NCBI GenBank assembly: GCA_013140465.1
Contig: JABFST010000155.1
Coordinates: forward strand, 1 to 12,208
Reading direction: 5' to 3'
Source of the DNA: Methylococcaceae bacterium
GTDB lineage: Bacteria; Pseudomonadota; Gammaproteobacteria; Methylococcales; Methylomonadaceae
Length of the DNA: 12,208 bases
Shown here piece by piece: positions 7,098 to 12,208 of this stretch (its first letter is position 1; the number at the start of each line of letters is the position of its first letter). The notes under the pieces were generated by a model, which had not been told where the DNA came from, did no database searches, and saw nothing but the letters and a program-made list of their open reading frames with translations. A program made the position numbers and the translations under genes.

Positions 7098-7128
7098 CCT
7101 TTCAGGCATAAAATGCCTGAAAGGTTTT
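7098..7128 (+). terminator. Rho-independent terminator after the parvulin gene
   Basis: CCTTTCAGGCA (7098-7108) and TGCCTGAAAGG (7114-7124) form a perfect 11-bp stem with a five-base loop, followed directly by TTTTCTTGTCTT. It should end transcription coming from the parvulin gene, and from the cytochrome cluster if the two are co-transcribed. It separates them from the ccm operon. Confidence 0.88.
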
Positions 7129-7224
7129 CTTGTCTTACCTATCCCTTAGATTCATTGAGAGTTAGTTTCCAGCCGTTAAGCTTTAGCAGCAGTATAGAGA
7201 ACGGCAGCGGGGAGTACTGATAGA

Positions 7225-7233
7225 TGATAATAT
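7225..7233 (+). promoter_or_regulatory. Candidate extended -10 element upstream of ccmA
   Basis: TGATAATAT has a TGn followed by TAATAT (or GATAAT offset by two bases, five of six to the consensus). No good -35 lies 16-18 bp upstream. A promoter for ccm is expected between the terminator and ccmA, and this is the best-looking site in that 150-bp stretch, but the support is slight. Confidence 0.22.
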
Positions 7234-7235
7234 TA

Positions 7236-7254
7236 AAGGTTTGTAAATAACCTT
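7236..7254 (+). promoter_or_regulatory. Palindrome before ccmA, possible operator
   Basis: AAGGTT (7236-7241) and AACCTT (7249-7254) are exact inverted repeats separated by seven bases. They end 25 bases before the ccmA start and lie just past the candidate -10. This could be a repressor site or a small hairpin in the leader; the arms are only 6 bp, so chance is not excluded. Confidence 0.3.
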
Positions 7255-7279
7255 CCCCATTGTTTTTACGAAAGACATA

Positions 7280-7903
7280 ATGACCACACGCCCCCTCTTT
7301 GAAGCCCGCCAACTCGCTTGTATCCGAGATGACCGCGTATTGTTCAGCGGCCTTGATTTTCAAGTGCAAGGCGGTCAAGTGTTATTGATAGAAGGCCCTA
7401 ACGGCAGCGGCAAAACCTCGCTGTTGCGCATTTTAACGGGCCTGCGCAACCCCGACGAAGGCGAATTGGTCTGGTGCGGCACCACCGTGGTGGAATTGGC
7501 GGCCTTGTTTTATCAAGACGTGGCTTATGTGGGCCACATGAATGGCATGAAAGACGATTTAAGCGTCACCGAAAACCTCAAGTTCACCCAAGCTTTGGCG
7601 ATTGCCGCCTTAAGCATCGACGAAGGCTTGCGCAAGGTCGGCTTGGATGGTTATCAAGACACGCCTATCCGCTATTTATCTGCCGGACAACGCCGCCGTT
7701 TGGCGTTGGCACGTTTGTTATGCACGCAAAAACGCTTGTGGATTTTGGACGAGCCGTTTACGTCTTTGGATAAGGCCAGCATTAAAATGTTTGAATCGTA
7801 TATAGAAGACCATGTGGCGGCTGGCGGCATCACCATTATGACCTCCCATCATGACACCGGTTTACCCGCCCACATTGTGCAAAAAATTGAATTACGCCCA
7901 TGA
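7280..7903 (+). CDS. ccmA: Heme exporter ATPase CcmA (ABC transporter subunit)
   Basis: CcmA is the cytoplasmic ATPase of the CcmABCD complex, which uses ATP to release holo-CcmE from CcmC in System I cytochrome c maturation. The 207-residue protein has all the ABC hallmarks: Walker A GPNGSGKTS at 39-47, signature LSAGQ at 133-137, Walker B LWILDEP at 153-159, D-loop SLD at 162-164 and the H-loop histidine at 190. Length matches the family (about 200-210). It is the first gene of the ccm operon, downstream of a strong terminator, and its stop overlaps the ccmB start (ATGA). The ribosome binding site is weak (GAAAGA at 7270-7275). Confidence 0.96.
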   Translation: MTTRPLFEARQLACIRDDRVLFSGLDFQVQGGQVLLIEGPNGSGKTSLLRILTGLRNPDEGELVWCGTTVVELAALFYQDVAYVGHMNGMKDDLSVTENLKFTQALAIAALSIDEGLRKVGLDGYQDTPIRYLSAGQRRRLALARLLCTQKRLWILDEPFTSLDKASIKMFESYIEDHVAAGGITIMTSHHDTGLPAHIVQKIELRP

Positions 7904-8583
7904 CTACACCGTCTCTATTGAATGCTTTTTTATCTGTAGTACGCAGGGATTTAATTTTAGCTTATCGGCATCGCGCCGAACTGATAAATCCCTTGGCGTT
8001 TTTTGTGATGGTCGTCACCCTGTTTCCGCTCGCCGTCGGTGCCGATGTCGAATTGTTGCGGCGCATCGCCCCGGGTGTGATTTGGGTAGCGGCGTTGTTG
8101 GCTTCGTTGTTGTCTATGGATGCGTTGTTCCGTTCCGACTTTGAAGACGGCAGTTTGGAACTGATGGTGATGACCCCGCACCCGTTGTCGGTGTTGGTGC
8201 TGGCCAAAGTCAGTGCACATTGGCTGTTGTCAGGAATGCCGTTAATCCTGATTACGCCGTTATTGGCGGCGATGTTCGACATAGAAAGCGATGTTATCGG
8301 TATTTTGTTCATCACCTTATTTTTAGGCACGCCCGTGTTAAGCCTGATTGGCGCGATCGCCGTCGCTTTAACCGTAGGCTTACGCAAAGGTGGCGTGTTG
8401 CTGGCTATTTTAGTGTTACCCCTGTATGTCCCTGTGTTGATTTTTGCCAGCGGTGCGGTTGACGCTGCGGCGGCGGGGCTACCCGTATCAGGACAGCTGT
8501 ATATGATGAGCGCCATGTTGTTTTTGGCGATTACTTTAACCCCTTGGCCCACAGCGGCTGCTTTAAGAATGAGTTTAAGTTAA
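7900..8583 (+). CDS. ccmB: Heme exporter membrane protein CcmB
   Basis: CcmB is the integral-membrane partner of CcmA. The 227-residue protein has about six transmembrane helices (roughly 29-47, 57-77, 98-126, 132-160, 164-186, 201-219). It also has family-typical segments: the N-terminal VVRRDL, the cytoplasmic FEDGSLE loop at 81-87, and LRKGGVLLAILVLPLYVPV at 161-179. Length fits the usual 220-230 residues. It overlaps ccmA by four bases and ends five bases before the chosen ccmC start. Confidence 0.95.
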   Translation: MTTPSLLNAFLSVVRRDLILAYRHRAELINPLAFFVMVVTLFPLAVGADVELLRRIAPGVIWVAALLASLLSMDALFRSDFEDGSLELMVMTPHPLSVLVLAKVSAHWLLSGMPLILITPLLAAMFDIESDVIGILFITLFLGTPVLSLIGAIAVALTVGLRKGGVLLAILVLPLYVPVLIFASGAVDAAAAGLPVSGQLYMMSAMLFLAITLTPWPTAAALRMSLS

Positions 8584-8588
8584 TCCTT

Positions 8589-9326
8589 ATGATGCGATTT
8601 TTACATAAATTTTCTTCCCCACCTTATTTTTACGCCATTAGCGGGCGCATGTTGCCGTGGTTGACGGCACTGATGCTGGCCTTGCTGGCTTATGGCTTAT
8701 ACGGTGGTTTGGTGCTGGCTCCTGCGGATTACCAACAAGGTGATAGCTTCCGCATTATCTATGTGCATGTACCCGCCGCGTGGATGTCCATGTTCATTTA
8801 TATGATGATGGCGGTCAGCGGTGCGATAGGCTTGATTTGGCATATCAAACTTGCCGAAATTGTGTCGATATGCAGCGCACCGATAGGCGCAAGCTTTACC
8901 TTATTGGCCTTAATCACTGGTTCGCTGTGGGGCAAACCCATGTGGGGGACGTGGTGGGTATGGGATGCCCGGCTCACTTCAGAACTGATCCTGTTGTTCT
9001 TATACTTGGGCGTTATCGGCTTGTATAACGCGATAGAAGACAACCGCACCGCCTCGCGTGCAGTTGCCATTTTGGCTTTGGTGGGCGTGGTCAATATCCC
9101 GATTATCCATTATTCGGTGGAATGGTGGAGCAGTTTGCACCAAGGCCCTACCGTCACTAAATTTGCCAAACCGTCCATCCATATCGACATGCTGATCCCG
9201 TTGCTGGTGATGGCGGTGGCGTTTAAGGTGTATTACGCAATCGCCCTGTTGCTGCGCTGCCGCAATGAGCTAGTGCAACGCGAACAAGGCGCCCGTTGGT
9301 TAGATGAGATTTTGGAGGAAAAATGA
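8589..9326 (+). CDS. ccmC: Heme-handling membrane protein CcmC
   Basis: CcmC presents heme to CcmE at the periplasmic face of the inner membrane. I chose ATG 8589 (245 residues) rather than a TTG at 8544 lying inside ccmB. With this start the conserved ligands fall at H60 (VHVP) and H184 (SSLHQG), the same numbers as in E. coli CcmC. The WWD heme-binding motif is WGTWWVWDARLTSEL from W119. About six transmembrane helices are seen. An ATG at 8592 would shorten the protein by one residue. There is no good ribosome binding site, so translation is probably coupled to ccmB. Its stop overlaps ccmD (ATGA). Confidence 0.95.
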   Translation: MMRFLHKFSSPPYFYAISGRMLPWLTALMLALLAYGLYGGLVLAPADYQQGDSFRIIYVHVPAAWMSMFIYMMMAVSGAIGLIWHIKLAEIVSICSAPIGASFTLLALITGSLWGKPMWGTWWVWDARLTSELILLFLYLGVIGLYNAIEDNRTASRAVAILALVGVVNIPIIHYSVEWWSSLHQGPTVTKFAKPSIHIDMLIPLLVMAVAFKVYYAIALLLRCRNELVQREQGARWLDEILEEK

Positions 9327-9481
9327 GCGAATTTTTGCACATGGGCGGTTACGCCTTTTATGTTTGGACATCTTATGGCATTGCTACCTTGGTAATGGCG
9401 TTTGGTGTCGTCAAACCCCTGCTCCAACATACCCAACTGTTACGCCAGTTACAACTTAAGCGTAAGAGAGGCTTACGATGA
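9323..9481 (+). CDS. ccmD: CcmD, small membrane subunit of heme exporter
   Basis: This 52-residue protein starts MSEFLHMGGYAFYVWTSYGI, the conserved opening of CcmD. It has one transmembrane helix (about 10-31) followed by a basic tail ending RKRGLR. CcmD bridges CcmC and CcmE and is needed to release holo-CcmE. A strong GGAGG at 9314-9318 precedes the start, which overlaps the ccmC stop. Its own TGA overlaps the ccmE ATG. Size and position between ccmC and ccmE are typical. Confidence 0.93.
   Translation: MSEFLHMGGYAFYVWTSYGIATLVMAFGVVKPLLQHTQLLRQLQLKRKRGLR
9461..9477 (+). promoter_or_regulatory. Small hairpin around the ccmE ribosome binding site
   Basis: CGTAAG (9461-9466) and CTTACG (9472-9477) are exact inverted repeats that enclose AGAGG, the likely Shine-Dalgarno core, directly before the ccmE ATG at 9478. 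If formed, it would hide the site until ribosomes finishing ccmD open it, giving coupled translation. The stem is only 6 bp and lies in ccmD coding sequence, so it may be chance. Confidence 0.3.
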
Positions 9482-9939
9482 TTACCTTTTTTAAGATGAA
9501 AGCCATCCGCAGAAACCGTCTTGCCCTGATTTTATTGATGGTGGCGGGCGTGTCTATTGCCGCGTTTTTTGGCTTGCGCTCGTTTAACGAGAACCTGATG
9601 TTTTTCTTTTCAACCTCGGATGTCATCGCGGGCAAAGCCCCTAAAGAGCACTTGTTCCGCTTGGGCGGCATGGTTGTTAAAGGCAGTGTGCAACGCCCCG
9701 GCGAAGGCTTGACGGTCAAGTTTATGCTGACCGATATGGCGAAAGAAGTGCAAGTTGAATATACGGGCATTTTGCCGGACTTGTTCCGCGAAGGCCAAGG
9801 CATCATCGCTAACGGCAAACTCAGCCCGCAAGGCGTGTTTGTCGCCCAAGAAGTGTTGGCGAAACATGATGAAAATTACATGCCGCCCGAAGTGGCGGGC
9901 AGCATGAAAAACCTACCCAAAAAGGAGAACGGAATATGA
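9478..9939 (+). CDS. ccmE: Periplasmic heme chaperone CcmE
   Basis: CcmE carries heme covalently from CcmC to the CcmF/H ligase. The 153-residue protein has a basic N-terminus, one membrane anchor at about 14-33 and an OB-fold periplasmic domain. The heme-binding motif LAKHDENY places the covalent histidine at H130 and the tyrosine at Y134, matching E. coli numbering. Other family segments are FRLGGMVVKGSV (60-71) and LPDLFREGQGI (99-109). The C-terminal tail is short. It overlaps ccmD and ccmF by four bases each. Confidence 0.96.
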   Translation: MITFFKMKAIRRNRLALILLMVAGVSIAAFFGLRSFNENLMFFFSTSDVIAGKAPKEHLFRLGGMVVKGSVQRPGEGLTVKFMLTDMAKEVQVEYTGILPDLFREGQGIIANGKLSPQGVFVAQEVLAKHDENYMPPEVAGSMKNLPKKENGI

Positions 9940-11945
9940 TAGTGCCTGAGATTGGACTTTTTGCCTTAATCACCGCGATGACCCTGTCTTTGGTGTTGGC
10001 TATCGTACCCCAACTGGGTGTGCATAAAGGTGTCGCCAAATGGATAGCGGTCGCTAAACCCGTGGCGATAGGGCAGTTTTTGTTCATGCTGTTGTCGTAT
10101 TTGTGCCTGACCTACTCTTTCATCAACCACGATTTTTCTGTGGAATATGTGGCCTTAAACTCCAACACCAATCTGCCGTTTATTTACCGAATCGCAGCGG
10201 TCTGGGGTTCACATGAAGGCTCGTTGTTATTGTGGGCATTGATTTTGTCCTTATGGACAGTCGCGGTGGCCTTATTCAGCAAAGCCTTGCCGATAGAACT
10301 CAGCGCCCGCGTGTTGGCGGTCATGGGTACAGTCGCGATTGGCTTCCAGCTGTTTATCATTTTTACCTCCAACCCGTTCCTGCGCATATTCCCTATTCCT
10401 GTGGAAGGCAAAGACTTAAACCCCTTATTGCAAGATCCGGGCATGGCGATCCACCCGCCGATGCTGTATATGGGTTATGTGGGTTTTTCGGTAGCGTTTG
10501 CCTTTTCGATTGCCGCGCTGTTAAACGGCAAACTCGATGCCGCGTGGGTGCGTTGGACACGGCCTTGGACGGCAATGGCATGGACATTTTTAACCACAGG
10601 CATCGTGCTGGGCAGTTGGTGGGCTTATTATGAGCTGGGCTGGGGCGGCTGGTGGTTTTGGGATCCGGTTGAAAACGCTTCGTTTATGCCGTGGTTAGTC
10701 GGCACCGCCTTAATCCATTCTTTAGCCGTCACCGAAAAACGCGGCATGTTCAAAAACTGGACGATTTTGTTGTCGGTGTTTGCCTTTTCCTTAAGCTTGC
10801 TGGGTACATTCCTAGTGCGTTCCGGCGTTTTGACTTCTGTCCACGCTTTTGCCAGCGACCCGACACGCGGTATTTTCATTTTAGTATTCTTAGGTGTGGT
10901 CGTTGGTGGCTCGCTGACTTTGTTCGCATGGCGCGGCTCGACTATCCAAACCGAAGGCAAGTTTGATTTGGTATCCCGCGAAGCCTTGATTTTGGTCAAC
11001 AACATTTTATTGGTTGCCACTTCCGCGACTATTTTGCTGGGTACGCTGTATCCGCTGGTGATAGATGCCTTGGGCTTAGGCAAAATCTCCGTCGGCCCCC
11101 CTTACTTCAACAGCGTGTTCATCCCGTTGACTGCACCGTTGGCGGCGTTTGTATCCATCGGCATGTTGGCACGTTGGCGGCAAGACAAAGTCACCCGCTT
11201 TGCCGCCATCTTATGGTTGCCTTTGCTGATTAGCGTGATTGCTGGCACGGTATTGGCGTTCATGCAAGACCATTTTACTTGGGCGGCCTTAATTGGCCTG
11301 ACCTTAGCCGTGTGGACGGGCTTGACTGCGTGGGCGGTGATCTATGCCCGAATTCAAGATAAAGCCGACAAACTCGCGGCCTTACGCGATGTGCCGCTAA
11401 GCATCTGGGCCATGTCAGTCGCGCATTTTGGTATCGCCATTTTTATCGTCGGCATTACCCTAACCGCCACTTACACACTGGAAAAAGACATCCGCATGTC
11501 CCCCGGCCAAACCATGCAACTGGCGGGTTACGACTTTAAATTCCACGGCGTAACCGAAGTGGCAGGGCCTAACTACGATGCTAGCGAAGGCCGTGTCAGC
11601 GTCTCCAAAAACGGCAAGGAGATTGCTGATTTACATCCGCAAAAACGTATCTACCGCGCCTCAGGAATGCCGATGACCGAAGCGGGCATCGACAAATCCA
11701 TTACCCGCGACTTATTTGTGGCCTTGGGCGAACCCTTAGACAAAAACGGCGATTGGGCCTTACGCGTTTATTTCAAACCGTTTGTGCGCTGGATTTGGAT
11801 GGGCGGCTTGTTTATGGCGGCGGGCGGATTATTGGCAGTTGCTGACAAACGCTACCGCAAAGGCAAAAAACCACAAGTGGCTGCTGCCCCCGTTAAAGCC
11901 GCTGCCAAACCTATAGCCAAAGCCACTAAAGCACGGAGGGCCTAA
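9936..11945 (+). CDS. ccmF: Cytochrome c heme lyase subunit CcmF
   Basis: CcmF, with CcmH/CcmI, attaches heme from CcmE to apocytochromes and reduces the CcmE heme with an internal heme b. The 669-residue polytopic protein has the WWD motif WGGWWFWDPVENASF from W236. Family histidines are present: H173 (AIHPPMLY), H261 (LIHSLAV), H303 (SVHAFASDP) and H497 (SVAHFGIA); the first three keep E. coli numbering. AGGAGA at 9923-9928 is a good ribosome binding site. The last ~29 residues form an Ala/Lys-rich tail after the final helix (for example VKAAAKPIAKATKARRA), longer and more basic than I would expect. Its TAA shares one base with the ccmG ATG. Confidence 0.97.
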   Translation: MIVPEIGLFALITAMTLSLVLAIVPQLGVHKGVAKWIAVAKPVAIGQFLFMLLSYLCLTYSFINHDFSVEYVALNSNTNLPFIYRIAAVWGSHEGSLLLWALILSLWTVAVALFSKALPIELSARVLAVMGTVAIGFQLFIIFTSNPFLRIFPIPVEGKDLNPLLQDPGMAIHPPMLYMGYVGFSVAFAFSIAALLNGKLDAAWVRWTRPWTAMAWTFLTTGIVLGSWWAYYELGWGGWWFWDPVENASFMPWLVGTALIHSLAVTEKRGMFKNWTILLSVFAFSLSLLGTFLVRSGVLTSVHAFASDPTRGIFILVFLGVVVGGSLTLFAWRGSTIQTEGKFDLVSREALILVNNILLVATSATILLGTLYPLVIDALGLGKISVGPPYFNSVFIPLTAPLAAFVSIGMLARWRQDKVTRFAAILWLPLLISVIAGTVLAFMQDHFTWAALIGLTLAVWTGLTAWAVIYARIQDKADKLAALRDVPLSIWAMSVAHFGIAIFIVGITLTATYTLEKDIRMSPGQTMQLAGYDFKFHGVTEVAGPNYDASEGRVSVSKNGKEIADLHPQKRIYRASGMPMTEAGIDKSITRDLFVALGEPLDKNGDWALRVYFKPFVRWIWMGGLFMAAGGLLAVADKRYRKGKKPQVAAAPVKAAAKPIAKATKARRA

Positions 11946-12208
11946 TGCGTTATTTATTACCCTTAGGGGCATTCATTGTGCTGGTGATTTTTTTAGGCAT
12001 CGGCCTCAAGCTAGACCCTAAAGAAGTGCCGTCACCGTTAATAGGCAAACCTGCGCCCACGTTTAGCTTGCCGCAATTGCACGAGCCCGACAAGCTCTTT
12101 ACGCCCGAGCAAATGAAAGGCAAAGTGTGGTTGCTTAGCGTGTGGGCATCGTGGTGCGTATCGTGCCGCCAAGAACATGTGTACTTAAGCGAATTCGCCC
12201 GCATGGGC
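11945..12208 (+). CDS. ccmG: Thiol:disulfide interchange protein CcmG/DsbE (3' end outside window)
   Basis: Eighty-eight codons are visible before the window ends. They show an N-terminal membrane anchor (about 3-22), the family segment PLIGKPAPTFSLPQL (31-45) and the thioredoxin active site WCVSC at 70-74 within SVWASWCVSCRQEH. CcmG reduces the cysteines of apocytochrome CXXCH sites or CcmH. GGAGG at 11935-11939 with a 5-base spacing fixes the start, which overlaps the ccmF stop. The residue after the first active-site cysteine is Val, whereas E. coli CcmG has WCPTC. The gene is the second CcmG-like thioredoxin here. ccmH would be expected next. Confidence 0.93.
   Translation, partial: MRYLLPLGAFIVLVIFLGIGLKLDPKEVPSPLIGKPAPTFSLPQLHEPDKLFTPEQMKGKVWLLSVWASWCVSCRQEHVYLSEFARMG

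Noticed and set aside
7139..7378. 79-codon - strand frame covering the spacer before ccmA
   Set aside because: Its start lies inside ccmA, it has no recognisable domain, and the spacer has better explanations (leader and regulatory sites).
8544..8588. ccmC start at TTG 8544
   Set aside because: It lies inside ccmB and adds 15 residues; ATG 8589 puts the ligand histidines at 60 and 184, as in E. coli CcmC.
10628..11083. 151-codon - strand frame inside ccmF
   Set aside because: Shadow of a highly conserved membrane protein gene; the composition is not protein-like.

Overview
The window looks like a Gram-negative, probably gammaproteobacterial chromosome of moderate GC content. The evidence is a System I cytochrome c maturation operon in the order ccmABCDEFG whose products closely resemble the E. 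coli proteins, many periplasmic c-type cytochromes, and a lipoprotein with an outer-membrane-type sorting signal. A methanotroph-like (Methylococcales) source would fit, but nothing here proves it. Every gene I accept is on the + strand.

Region 1 (1-6083) is a multiheme electron-transfer cluster. It opens with the C-terminal end of a membrane polyferredoxin of NapH/NosR type. Next come an octaheme cytochrome anchored by a C-terminal membrane helix, a small periplasmic triheme protein, and a 970-residue protein that joins an NHL-type beta-propeller to 16 CXXCH sites arranged as eight diheme modules. A membrane-anchored CcmG/DsbE-like thioredoxin closes the region. The last four genes overlap or are within a few bases of each other. 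Together the three cytochromes carry 27 predicted covalent hemes. A plausible path is quinol or cytoplasmic reductant -> polyferredoxin -> anchored octaheme -> triheme and hexadecaheme. The terminal donor or acceptor is not visible, and there is no MtrB-like porin in the window.

Region 2 (6084-7130) holds a 122-bp spacer with two copies of a 13-bp direct repeat, a parvulin-type peptidyl-prolyl isomerase lipoprotein, and one clear and one weaker Rho-independent terminator.

Region 3 (7131-12208) is a compact ccm operon: ccmA, ccmB, ccmC, ccmD (52 codons), ccmE, ccmF and the first 88 codons of ccmG. Stops and starts overlap at most junctions. The heme-ligand and WWD-motif residues of CcmC, CcmE and CcmF are intact, so the operon should be functional. 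A small palindrome and a possible extended -10 lie upstream of ccmA.

The genes fit one theme: a heme-rich electron conduit beside its own thiol reductant, a periplasmic folding factor and the full heme-attachment machine. The propeller-hexadecaheme protein and its two cytochrome partners are the part I cannot match to a characterised system.
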